64,000 bases of DNA. Origin: Cytophagales bacterium (GTDB taxonomy: Bacteria > Pseudomonadota > Gammaproteobacteria > Burkholderiales > Burkholderiaceae_C). The notes under the pieces were generated by a model, which was given only the letters and a program-made list of their open reading frames with translations, ran no database searches and had not been told where the DNA came from. The translations under genes and the position numbers were made by a program. This document shows, piece after piece, positions 27,644-38,300 of this stretch. The stretch lies in contig JASGCK010000002.1 of NCBI GenBank assembly GCA_030054145.1, positions 76,031-140,030 on the forward strand, given 5' to 3'. Each line of letters opens with the position of its first letter. The stretch's first letter is position 1.

Positions 27644-27735
27644 CCGCAGGCGTGCCCGAGCGCTATCACAACATTGGCATTCGGATTGAAGCGTTGATGC
27701 GTGAGAGTTCTCAGAACCGTTATGCCAAAAATTCC
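27644..27735 (+). pseudogene. pepP 3'-end fragment (duplicate copy 2)
   Basis: 27644-27689 repeats pepP 25561-25606 (45 of 46 bases). It then reads on in the same frame (IEALMRE, compare the pepP end IEAIMR) and, after an unrelated tail, reaches a TGA at about 27746. The rest of pepP is absent. It lies just before the restriction-modification locus. Confidence 0.75.
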
Positions 27736-27752
27736 TGCCACAATTGACCTCT

Positions 27753-29147
27753 ATGATTAATCTTTCTGTTGGTAGCGTTTGTTCTGGAATTGAAGCCGCC
27801 TCTGTTGCATGGGGTGGCTTGGGATTTGATTTCAAATGGTTTTCAGAGATATCAGAGTTCCCATCAAGACTCTTACGCTTGAAACACCCCAATACCCCAA
27901 ACTTTGGTGATATGTGTGCGCTTCCAGAAAAGCTTCTATCGGGTCAAGCTAGCTCCCCAGACTTAATTTGTGGAGGAACGCCTTGCCAAGCTTTTTCTCT
28001 CGCAGGTTGGAAAAAAGGACTTGAAGATACACGGGGAAACCTCACACTTAAATTTGTTGATATCGTGGATGCAAATGATATCGTTAGAAGCTCTGCGGGA
28101 CTCCCGCCCACTCTTGTTCTTTGGGAAAATGTAGAGGGTGTTTTAAGAGATAAAACCAATGCCTTTGGTTGCCTGTTGTCCTCTTTGGCAGGCTATGAAA
28201 CAGCGCTAACCGCTTCTAAATGGCCACAAGCTGGTGTTATCCACGGGCCTAAGCGAAACATCGCTTGGCGAGTGCTTGATGCCAAATACTTTGGTCTCGC
28301 GCAACAACGGAGGCGACTTTATGTTGTTGCTGGTGGGAAAGATTTTTTTCCTGAACAAGTGCTATTTGAGCCTTATACAAAATCTAAACTCCCCCCGCCA
28401 AGCAACGCGCCGCTTACATTTGAAAAACAAGGGCATTTGATTGAAGTTTTTCGCGCTTATACGGACTGCGTTTATTCCGCTTACGGTACGAAATGGAACG
28501 GCAATGCAGCAGCATACAACGGCTCACTCTTTGTTGTGCAAAATGGTCGCCTACGCCGTTTGACACCTTTGGAATGTGAGCGGCTCATGGGGTTTCCCGA
28601 TAACTACACCAACATTCCAGATGCAAAGCCAACCAATCGCTATCAAGGCGTTGGTAACTCATGGGCAGTTCCCGTTATTAGATGGCTAGGAGAGCGTATC
28701 GCCAATCATACGGCTGACGGGTTTAGGGTGGATGCCGACTCCACCTCTTTGCTGAATAGCAAAATTAATTTAGAAACAAGTTGTGCTGTTTTCGATTTCT
28801 CAAACGATCGCGCCTCTTTAACCGATGGACAGCAGCTCAATTGGTCTGAGAGACCCGTCAATAGCCAATATGGCAATTTATTTGACGTTATCGACGTTCA
28901 TGCATCGGAGAATTTTTACATAACCCCAGTTGGCTGCAAAGGAATTTTGAGGCGAAAAGAGGAGCGGCAACTATCGATGAATCTAAGATTGGAAACTGTA
29001 TTGCAAACGATATCTTCTCAATGGTCTGATGAAAAAATAGAAGCCATATCGATGATCCAAAATCGAGGCCGATTTAGTAGCTCATCCACGACCCTGACAA
29101 CACGACAAACTACAACTCCATCGCTATTTGAAGAAGCTTTCGCCTAA
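27753..29147 (+). CDS. DNA cytosine-5 methyltransferase of a type II RM system
   Basis: A 464-residue C5-methyltransferase. Motif I is GSVCSGIEAASVAWGG, motif IV GGTPCQAFSLAG with the catalytic Cys, motif VI WENVEGVL, motif VIII QQRRRLYVV, and motifs IX-X RRLTPLECERLMGFP and YQGVGNSWAVPVIRWLG. A C-terminal extension of about 130 residues follows motif X. It protects the host from the adjacent endonuclease, with which it converges (stops overlap by CTAA). The recognition sequence cannot be read from the protein. Confidence 0.93.
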   Translation: MINLSVGSVCSGIEAASVAWGGLGFDFKWFSEISEFPSRLLRLKHPNTPNFGDMCALPEKLLSGQASSPDLICGGTPCQAFSLAGWKKGLEDTRGNLTLKFVDIVDANDIVRSSAGLPPTLVLWENVEGVLRDKTNAFGCLLSSLAGYETALTASKWPQAGVIHGPKRNIAWRVLDAKYFGLAQQRRRLYVVAGGKDFFPEQVLFEPYTKSKLPPPSNAPLTFEKQGHLIEVFRAYTDCVYSAYGTKWNGNAAAYNGSLFVVQNGRLRRLTPLECERLMGFPDNYTNIPDAKPTNRYQGVGNSWAVPVIRWLGERIANHTADGFRVDADSTSLLNSKINLETSCAVFDFSNDRASLTDGQQLNWSERPVNSQYGNLFDVIDVHASENFYITPVGCKGILRRKEERQLSMNLRLETVLQTISSQWSDEKIEAISMIQNRGRFSSSSTTLTTRQTTTPSLFEEAFA

Positions 29148-30037
29148 GTCTTGAGACGCTCTAAAAGTGCGTTACGCCACGCTTTGATGTCATACCAGCC
29201 ACACCCTTTGCAACCATGCTCGGCATCTTTTCCATTTTGTGGGAGTTTTGCATCCCACAGTATCCCGCCGTTATAAAAAAACGTAATCCCGTAAATGGTG
29301 CCGCGCTCGCCTGTCTGATAACAATTGCGACAAACCTCACGCTTTTGTTGATTGCGTTGATTCGATAGCAGCTGAAAGTCTCTTGTGATATCGTCATCCG
29401 ATAAACTTTCTAATGAATCTCTTTTTGTGTTTTTATCCCAGCGAATTTCAGGGAATTTATGATCTGGCAAAAGTTCCTCTTTGGGAGCTTTTTTAGCTTC
29501 ATACGCATCAAACGAACCCAATAATTTGATGATTCGGGTACGCATGGCGAGCGTCCAAGTCTCATAACCCATGATGCCTCCACGCGCAAGCGGAACAAGC
29601 ATATAGTGGGTCGTAGGTTTTTTGCAAGTTGAGCAATATCGGTTAACCGTCGCAAGCGTATAACCAAACTCTTTGAGGTCTTGAATTCTTCGCGCAGGAT
29701 TGGAATTTTTAGGCAATGCACAACTCACACAGCACCACTCATAATTTTTAACAAGTGCATCAAAAAATGGTTTCGTCACCAGCGCATTAGGTTTTGTTTT
29801 CCAAAACGACTTTTGCTCTTCTTCCCATTTTGTACGCTTCATGGGGTGGACATCTTGATGTACCTTTGCCAAGTATGTGTCTATTCCATCATCAGGAATA
29901 TCAGTACCCGTGCGCCGATATTTGAGTGGTATTGAAGTGGCGTAGTTTTGTGCATTGGGATAACAAAACTCAACATCAATGTATCGCTCTGATGCTTTAG
30001 AGTGAGAACGTAGTTCCCTTTTAATTATTGAGGTCAT
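29144..30037 (-). CDS. Putative type II restriction endonuclease with HNH-like and zinc motifs
   Basis: A 297-residue protein convergent with the methyltransferase. It has a Cys4-type cluster (WCCVSC and YCSTCKK), then LPDHKFPEIRWD and FQLLSNQRNQQKREVCRNCY. That pair fits a beta-beta-alpha metal (HNH-like) nuclease with the motif D-H...N...R. A final CKGCGWYD completes a second zinc pair. The position next to a C5 methyltransferase and a controller-type regulator supports restriction. I infer the endonuclease role; the specificity is unknown. Confidence 0.75.
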   Translation of the reverse strand: MTSIIKRELRSHSKASERYIDVEFCYPNAQNYATSIPLKYRRTGTDIPDDGIDTYLAKVHQDVHPMKRTKWEEEQKSFWKTKPNALVTKPFFDALVKNYEWCCVSCALPKNSNPARRIQDLKEFGYTLATVNRYCSTCKKPTTHYMLVPLARGGIMGYETWTLAMRTRIIKLLGSFDAYEAKKAPKEELLPDHKFPEIRWDKNTKRDSLESLSDDDITRDFQLLSNQRNQQKREVCRNCYQTGERGTIYGITFFYNGGILWDAKLPQNGKDAEHGCKGCGWYDIKAWRNALLERLKT

Positions 30038-30050
30038 AAGGACTCACGCT

Positions 30051-30278
30051 TTAATCAATATGTGACAAAAGCTCTGATAGGCTAATGCCCAGACCTTTAG
30101 CTACTGTTGCAAGAATTTTTAAGGTCGGATTGCGCTTTGCACGCTCAAGACCAGAAATGTATGTTCGGTCAATTTCGCATACTAATGCCAAAGCTTCTTG
30201 TGAAAAGCCTTTAGCTTCGCGAAGTGAGCGAAGTCTTGCCCCAAAATTCTCTAGTACAGTTTGGTTAGTTTTAGTCAC
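30051..30278 (-). CDS. XRE-family controller (C) protein of the RM system
   Basis: A 75-residue helix-turn-helix protein: FGARLRSLREAKGFSQEALA and the recognition part TYISGLERAKRNPTLKILA. Size and composition match restriction controller proteins, which activate endonuclease expression after a delay. It lies 13 bases upstream of the endonuclease on the same strand. A predicted C-box lies 30-48 bases before its start. Confidence 0.85.
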   Translation of the reverse strand: MTKTNQTVLENFGARLRSLREAKGFSQEALALVCEIDRTYISGLERAKRNPTLKILATVAKGLGISLSELLSHID

Positions 30279-30307
30279 GCACGAATCGTATATTTTGTGA
30301 TTTTTAA

Positions 30308-30326
30308 GTCCACGGACTATGAGTCA
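30308..30326 (-). promoter_or_regulatory. Predicted C-box operator
   Basis: GACTATGAGTC is a perfect GACT-N3-AGTC palindrome (30316-30326). A further AGTCC-AC-GGACT palindrome (30308-30319) shares the central GACT. Adjacent GACT/AGTC half-sites upstream of a controller gene are the known hallmark of C-protein binding sites. Confidence 0.68.
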
Positions 30327-30421
30327 CAAGCACTATTCAACTTAATAACTAGGGCGTTCAAGATGCGCCCGTCAATGCGTTCACGAGCACGGTCTAGCGT
30401 AACACCGTTATCATGTAGGTT

Positions 30422-30619
30422 ATGGAAAAAGTAGCCCTCCGCACGACGCTAAAAGAACAACCCTCTGACCGCAATTATTGGCTCTCTAGGCCAGTCTCTG
30501 AGCGGCTTGCGGCAGTGGAGCAATTTCGGCTTCAGATGTACCCGCTATCAAACCCCGACAACCATGCTAAGCACCGACTTCAAAGAGTTTATCGAGTTAC
30601 TCAACTTCACGCAGGTTGA
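30422..30619 (+). CDS. Putative antitoxin of a nucleotidyltransferase pair
   Basis: A 65-residue protein with the pattern SDRNYWLSRPVSERLAAVEQ and the end RLQRVYRVTQL. This resembles the small proteins that precede DUF6036/AbiEii-type nucleotidyltransferases. It overlaps the following gene by 56 bases in another frame. The antitoxin role is inferred from position and resemblance only. Confidence 0.62.
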   Translation: MEKVALRTTLKEQPSDRNYWLSRPVSERLAAVEQFRLQMYPLSNPDNHAKHRLQRVYRVTQLHAG

Positions 30620-31013
30620 GTACATGGTGGTTGGCGGCTACGCGCTTGCCAGTTACGGACACCCCCGTTTTACGGGTGATATCGATATTTGGGTGAACCC
30701 TAGCCCACCTAATATTCAAAAATTAATTGATGTTTTAGGCACTTTTGGTTTTGCGAGTTTGGGTCTCAAAGAAAGTGATTTTTTAGTGCCTGAAGCTGTC
30801 ATTCAACTTGGCTATCCGCCTGCTCGCATCGACTTACTCACGGCTATTGATGGTGTCACTTTTTTAGATTGTTTTGCTCGGCGCAATCTCACTGAAATCG
30901 ATAACATAGAAATATCAGTCATTGACGTAAACGACTTCAAAATCAATAAGCAAGCCACAGGTCGTCATAAAGATTTAGCGGATTTAGAAGTTTTGAATTC
31001 GACGAAGGTTTAA
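30564..31013 (+). CDS. DUF6036-type nucleotidyltransferase (possible toxin)
   Basis: A 149-residue protein with the nucleotidyltransferase motif VVGGYALASYGHPRFTGDID (GG...DxD, about residues 24-45) and a later QATGRHKDLADLEVL. Such proteins transfer nucleotides and often act as toxins beside a small partner. The start is ATG 30564, because the family begins at FKEFIELLNFTQVEYMVVGG. It neighbours the RM locus. Confidence 0.75.
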   Translation: MLSTDFKEFIELLNFTQVEYMVVGGYALASYGHPRFTGDIDIWVNPSPPNIQKLIDVLGTFGFASLGLKESDFLVPEAVIQLGYPPARIDLLTAIDGVTFLDCFARRNLTEIDNIEISVIDVNDFKINKQATGRHKDLADLEVLNSTKV

Positions 31014-31045
31014 TTTGCCTCTCGCCCAGCACCTACACTCGGTGC

Positions 31046-32341
31046 ATGACATCCCCATCCCCATCCCCCTCCCTCTCCCCCGCCACCACCCCACTCATCC
31101 ACTGGCAAGAAAATGGCAAAGATTGCTCTGCCATTTGGCGCTCGGAGCGCGGGGCGTTAGCGCCTCGGCGGGTGGTGCTAGCTGACGACACGCTATCGGC
31201 TGACTCGGCTTATCGGTTGGCTTGCGCGGGCACGGGGCTTTTGTGGCGCGGCGATTTTCAAAACGCCAAACTGCTCTTGGCCGCGATGGCGCGGCGCATC
31301 GACAAAGTACCTGCACGCAAAAAACGCAAGGCGACCAAACCCGCGCAAGCCTTGTCAAACTTGGCTTCGCAGCCCATGCGTGCCAACGAGCTGGCAGCGC
31401 ATGGCTTCCACTTGCACCGCCAAGCGCAGGCACAGCGGGCGCGGATTTTGAGCTGTGTGCTCATTCCATTTGATGCCGATTACGGCATTGCGCTACGCCG
31501 TGCGCCCGACGCAAAGTTGGCTTGCGCAGAGGCCTGGGGCGCGGCTAAGCAATCGGACACGTTGAACGCATCGGCATTCCATTCGGTGGCCACGCTGCGC
31601 GAGTTAATGGGCGTGACTAGCGCACACGAATGGCGCAAAAAGGGCATCGAGATTGCGGCGCTGGGCACAGCTGGCAAGAGCTCGGGCGCAATGGCGAACA
31701 ACCGCATTCATCCGCACTACGGCGTGTTCTCGCCGGTGCGCGGCGAGTACCTCCAGCTGGTGAATCACGCCGAGTTTCCGCCCGCGTTTTTTGAGCGCGT
31801 GAAGTTTGTTGCGTTTGATATTGGCACGGGCACGGGCGTACTCTGCGCCATACTCGCGCGGCGCGACGTTACGCACATTGTGGCAACTGACATTGACGCG
31901 CGAGCACTCGCGTGCGCGACTGACAATTTAACCAAACTGGGCGTCATCGAGCACGTCAAGCTGGTGCAAACCCATCTATTCCCTGATGGCAAAGCATCGC
32001 TCATCGTGTGCAATCCGCCGTGGCTACCCGCCCGCCCTAGCTCGCCGATTGAACGCGCGGTATACGACGAAGGCGGCGTGATGTTGCAAGGTTTTCTAGC
32101 AGGCTTAGCGGCGCATCTGGCGCCTCATGGCGAGGGCTGGTTGTTGCTCTCAGACATTGCCGAACATCTGGGTCTGCGTACCCGACAGGAGCTGCTGGAC
32201 ATGATGCGAGCGGGCGGACTCAAAGTTCTCAATCGCACCGATGTCAAACCCGCGCATCCCAAGTCCGAGGACAGCACCGATCCGCTGTACGCCGCGCGGT
32301 CGCAAGAAGTGACGTCGTTGTGGCGCTTAGCGGCGCTTTAA
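31046..32341 (+). CDS. Class I SAM-dependent methyltransferase
   Basis: A 431-residue protein. The C-terminal methyltransferase domain (about 245-400) has motif I FDIGTGTGVLCAIL, an acidic TDIDARALACATDNL and motif IV SLIVCNPPWLPARP. NPPW/NPPY enzymes typically methylate the amide or amino nitrogen of Gln, Asn or bases; the substrate is unknown. The N-terminus is a Ser-Pro repeat encoded by CCCCAT/CCCTC-rich DNA (31049-31090). Its stop overlaps queG's by TTAA. Confidence 0.8.
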   Translation: MTSPSPSPSLSPATTPLIHWQENGKDCSAIWRSERGALAPRRVVLADDTLSADSAYRLACAGTGLLWRGDFQNAKLLLAAMARRIDKVPARKKRKATKPAQALSNLASQPMRANELAAHGFHLHRQAQAQRARILSCVLIPFDADYGIALRRAPDAKLACAEAWGAAKQSDTLNASAFHSVATLRELMGVTSAHEWRKKGIEIAALGTAGKSSGAMANNRIHPHYGVFSPVRGEYLQLVNHAEFPPAFFERVKFVAFDIGTGTGVLCAILARRDVTHIVATDIDARALACATDNLTKLGVIEHVKLVQTHLFPDGKASLIVCNPPWLPARPSSPIERAVYDEGGVMLQGFLAGLAAHLAPHGEGWLLLSDIAEHLGLRTRQELLDMMRAGGLKVLNRTDVKPAHPKSEDSTDPLYAARSQEVTSLWRLAAL

Positions 32342-33465
32342 TTTGTATTTAACAATCCCAACGCCCAATCAATATGCTGGATAACCAAATCGCTGCTGTG
32401 CGAGCGCTTGGCTGTGAGTGCGGTAACAATCGCGCGCACGCGCTCATGCGCAATAGCCTGATCCACCTTGGCTTGCGCGGCATCGCGTAATTGATTGCCA
32501 AGAGCCACCGCGATATTTCTTTGCCAGCGCTCGTATCCAATTCTGCGGATCGCGCTGCCCTCGGTGCGGCGCAAAAACTCCTCCTCACTCCAAGCAAAAA
32601 GCGCAAGCAGCGTAGCGCCTTGCATACCGCCGCGCACATCAAAGTCAGGAATCACGGCTCGCTGCGCAAACTTATTCCACGGGCACGCGGTTTGGCAATC
32701 ATCGCAGCCGTAGATGCGGTTACCAAGCGCCGCGCGGAACTCCAGCGGAATCGCACCTGTGTGTTCAATGGTGAGGTAGGAGATGCAGCGCCGCGCATCC
32801 ACTTGGTAGGGCGCAACAATGGCTTGGGTTGGGCACACGTCTAGGCAAGCAGAGCAACTGCCGCAGTGCGGGCTTTGCGCGGGCGTTGTGGGCAGCGCCA
32901 CATTCACAAAAATCTCGCCTAAAAAAAACATAGAACCCGCGTCGCGGTTGAGTAAAAGCGTGTGTTTTCCGCGCCAACCCAGGCCCGATCTGCTGGCAAG
33001 CTCGACCTCAAGCACGGGGGCGGAGTCCACAAACACGCGACTTGCAAGCGAATGCTCTGGGGCAATGCGGGCCAATTGCTGCGCAATTTTTTCACTCAGT
33101 GTTTGCAGCCGCGCACGCATCACCTTGTGATAGTCGCGCCCTCTGGCATAAACCGAAATCACAGCTTCATGCGGCTTGCCAAGGCGTGCTTGCTCGCTCG
33201 CTTGCCAATCGGCAGCATGGCTGGCGGGCAAATAATCCATGCGTGCCGTAATGACGCTGACCGTCCCAGCTAGCAGCAGGGCAGGTCTGGCACGCTTTAA
33301 TCCATGCGTTTCCATGTACGCCATCTCGCCATGAAAGCCTTTTGCCAACCACGCTAGCATGGGTGCTTCGGCGGAGGCGAGATCGACACCCGTCACGCCA
33401 ATTTGCGAGAATCCAAGTTCTCGTCCCCATTGCTCAATTTGTTCGATTAACGCATGTCCATTCAT
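32338..33465 (-). CDS. queG: Epoxyqueuosine reductase
   Basis: Last step of queuosine synthesis: it reduces epoxyqueuosine in tRNA using cobalamin and two [4Fe-4S] clusters. The 375-residue protein has the cluster motifs CGSCSACLDVCPTQAI and CDDCQTACPWN, and the N-terminal FSQIGVTGVDLASAE. The start codon lies inside the divergent tsaE coding start (12-base overlap). Confidence 0.93.
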   Translation of the reverse strand: MNGHALIEQIEQWGRELGFSQIGVTGVDLASAEAPMLAWLAKGFHGEMAYMETHGLKRARPALLLAGTVSVITARMDYLPASHAADWQASEQARLGKPHEAVISVYARGRDYHKVMRARLQTLSEKIAQQLARIAPEHSLASRVFVDSAPVLEVELASRSGLGWRGKHTLLLNRDAGSMFFLGEIFVNVALPTTPAQSPHCGSCSACLDVCPTQAIVAPYQVDARRCISYLTIEHTGAIPLEFRAALGNRIYGCDDCQTACPWNKFAQRAVIPDFDVRGGMQGATLLALFAWSEEEFLRRTEGSAIRRIGYERWQRNIAVALGNQLRDAAQAKVDQAIAHERVRAIVTALTAKRSHSSDLVIQHIDWALGLLNTN

Positions 33466-33912
33466 TCACCTATTTTCTGGCATAACGCCAGCGCTACCCA
33501 AGCGTTTGCACAGGCGTTTGTTGCCGCGCACGATTTGACAAACGCCATCATCGAGCTGCGCGGCGATTTAGGCGTGGGCAAGACAACGCTGGCGCGTGAC
33601 TTGTTGCAAGCGCTGGGCATTACGGGGCGCATCAAAAGCCCAACCTACGCGATTGTGGAAACCTATACAGGACAAGACCTGCAAGGCAAAGACGTGGCTA
33701 TTTCGCACTTTGATTTTTATCGTTTTAACGATCCCGCAGAATGGGAAGAAGCGGGCTTTCGCGACATCTTTGCCAGCAAAGGACTCAAGATTGTGGAGTG
33801 GGCAAACAAAGCACAGCCGCTACTACCCGCGCCCGATTGGGTGATTTCGATTGAGCTGCTTGAACATGACGTGCGCTGCGTAACCGTCACTCCCTCTAGC
33901 GGTGGCAATTAA
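33454..33912 (+). CDS. tsaE: tRNA t6A biosynthesis ATPase
   Basis: Component of the TsaBDE complex that makes threonylcarbamoyladenosine in tRNA. A 152-residue P-loop protein. Walker A is GDLGVGKTTLARDLLQ, followed by IKSPTYAIVETYTG and the HFDFYRFNDPAEWEEAGF signature. It is followed after 2 bases by amiC, as in many proteobacteria. Confidence 0.93.
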   Translation: MSIHSPIFWHNASATQAFAQAFVAAHDLTNAIIELRGDLGVGKTTLARDLLQALGITGRIKSPTYAIVETYTGQDLQGKDVAISHFDFYRFNDPAEWEEAGFRDIFASKGLKIVEWANKAQPLLPAPDWVISIELLEHDVRCVTVTPSSGGN

Positions 33913-33914
33913 TT

Positions 33915-35344
<1,430 letters not shown>

Positions 35345-35348
<4 letters not shown>

Positions 35349-38300
35349 TCAACATTCGCGGCGCACGCCAGCACAATCTAAAAAATTTAGATCTCGATAT
35401 CCAAACAGGCGAGCTCACCGTCGTTACAGGGGTGAGCGGTTCGGGCAAATCGTCACTGGTGTTTGACACGCTGTTTGCGGAAGGTCAGCGCCGCTACGTT
35501 GAGACGTTTAGCGCCTATGCGCGGCAGTTTTTAGACCGCATGGACAAGCCCACTGTAGACAAAATGGAAGGTGTACCGCCCGCTATTGCGATTGACCAAA
35601 GCAATCCCGTGCGCAGCTCGCGCTCCACGGTTGGCACGATGACCGAGCTCAACGATCACCTCAAATTGCTCTTTGCCCGTAGCGCCCAATTGTTTGACAA
35701 GCAAACAGGTTTATCCGTTCGGCACGACGATACGGAATCGATTTACGCTGAGATCTGCCAACGAGCAAACAATTGGGGGCTGTCCCCCATAACGTCCCCC
35801 ATAACGGGGGCAAAACGAGCCGAGCCGCGTCTGCAAATCACCTTTCCCGTCACGCTGCCCGCCAACACAACGCCCGAAGAATTGCAGCAGTGGTTATCCG
35901 CCAGTGGCTTTACGCGCATCCACACACACGCCGAGCAGCTCTACGTCATTGCGGATCGATTCCGCGCCAGCTCAGTCGAAAAAGCCCGCGCCATCGAAGC
36001 CATTGAAACCGCACTCAAACACGGCGCTGGTCGCCTCACGGTGTTTGCCGATGCCGATACCCATACCAATACCGACGCCCATACCGACGCCAACACCGAC
36101 ACCCATACCGACGCACAAGAGTGGCGCTTCTCTACAGGGCTGCACTGCCCCGAAAGCGGCATCCAGTATGGCTTGCCAACGCCCTCGCTGTTTTCGTTTA
36201 ACTCCGCGCACGGTGCTTGCGAGACCTGCCGTGGCTTTGGTCGCGTCATCGGAGTGGACCTGGGGCTTGTCATCCCAAACGACAAACTCACGCTGCGCAT
36301 GGGCGCGATCAAACCCATGCAAACGCCCGCGTGGAAGGAGGCGCAAGACGATTTGATGCGTCACGCCGAAGCGGCGGGTATTCCGCGCGACACGCCTTGG
36401 AACAAGCTGACCGACGCGCAAAAAGAGTGGGTCATTCACGGCTCGCCCAATTGGAATGGCAAGTGGAATCAGCACTGGTTTGGCATCCAACGATTCTTTG
36501 ATTACTTGGAGAGCAAAGCCTACAAAATGCACATCCGCGTGCTGCTATCGAAATACCGCAGCTACACCACTTGCCCCACTTGTGACGGCGCAAGGCTCAA
36601 GCTGGAATCGCTCTTGTGGCGGGTGGGTAGCAAAGCGCAAGCGGATGCAGTGCTAGAGCCCGCACTGCGCTTCGCTCCCCGAGGCATTGGCTTTGCAAGC
36701 CACGTCCTACAAGGCTTAGCGGGACTGTGCTTGCATGATGTGATGCGCCTACCCATTGACAAATTAAGAACGTTTTTTCTATCCATTGCCCAAACCGTTC
36801 ACCCTGAGCCTGTCGAAGGGCAACAAAAGATGCCTCAGTCCGTTCACCCTGAGCCTGTCGAAGGGGAGCAAAAGATGGCCCAGTCCGTTCACCCTGAGCC
36901 TGTCGAAGGGCAACAAGAGGCAGCAACTGGCTCAGGACGAACGGCGGAAGGACAAGCGCAAAAACTCATCTTGGAGGAGATCAACACGCGCCTGCAATAT
37001 CTGTGCGATGTAGGCATTGGCTATTTGACGCTTGATCGCCAAAGCCGCACGCTCTCGGGCGGCGAAGTGCAGCGCATTAACCTGACCACGGCGCTGGGCA
37101 CATCACTGGTGAACACGCTCTTCGTTTTAGACGAACCCAGTATTGGCCTGCATCCGCGCGACATGGATCGCATCACCCGCGCCATGCTGCGGCTGCGCGA
37201 TGCGGGCAATACGCTCGTTGTGGTGGAGCACGATCCCGCCGTCATGCTAGCCGCAGACCGCGTGATCGACATGGGCCCAGGTCCTGGCGCAGCAGGCGGG
37301 CACATCGTGTTTGATGGAACGCCCGAGCTACTGCGTAGCGCCGACACACTCACGGGCGCTTATTTGGCGGGGCGCAAAACCATTGGACTGGGATTTAAAA
37401 AACTGATTTCAGCATCCACGCCGCGCCTGATTCTGGAGGGCGCACGTGAGCACAATTTAAAAAATATCAACGTCGATATTCCGCTCAAATGCTTGGTCAC
37501 GATTACAGGGGTGAGCGGCTCTGGCAAATCAACGCTGGTACAAGACATTCTTGCGCCCGCGCTGCTGCGTCACTTTGGCAAAGCGACCGACGCGCCTGGA
37601 AGCTACGCCCGTTTGCTAGGCGCAGACTATTTAGAGGAAGTCGTCTTTGTCGATCAATCCCCGATTGGCAAAACCGCACGCTCCAACCCCGCCAGTTACG
37701 TTGGCGCGTGGGATGCCATCCGCGAGCTGTTTGCGCAAGTTCCACTGGCCAAGCAGCGCGGCTATACCGCTGCCAAGTTTTCGTTTAACGGCGGCGATGG
37801 ACGCTGCCCGACCTGTGGTGGTTCAGGCTTTGAACACGTGGAGATGCAGTTTTTGAGTGACGTGTATTTGCGCTGTCAAGACTGCGAAGGCAAGCGTTAC
37901 AGGCCTGAGATTTTGGAGATTCAGCTAACCGTTCGCACGGGGCCTGCCCAAGTGCCGCCAGTTCAGGCTTCGACCAGCTCAGCCCAAACCTCAGATCAAA
38001 CGGTCGCGCTGAGCGTTGCCGATGTTTTAAATCTCACCGTGGCAGAGGCTTGCCAAGTTTTTGCCAACGAACGTGAAGTACGCCGTGTTTTGCAGCCCAT
38101 TGTGGATGTGGGACTTGATTACATCAAGCTGGGGCAACCCGTGCCCACGCTCTCTGGCGGCGAAGCGCAGCGGCTCAAGCTGGCTGGATTTTTAGCCGAA
38201 ACGCAGCAAAAAAAATCTGCCAGCAAACAAGCTTTGGCGACCAAGGGCAAGCTCTTCATGTTTGATGAGCCAACCACAGGATTGCACTTTGACGATATCG

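Noticed and set aside
36053-36117. Tandem repeat as a possible CRISPR array
   Set aside because: Units of 6-12 bases with no spacers, inside a translated gene, and no cas genes in the window.
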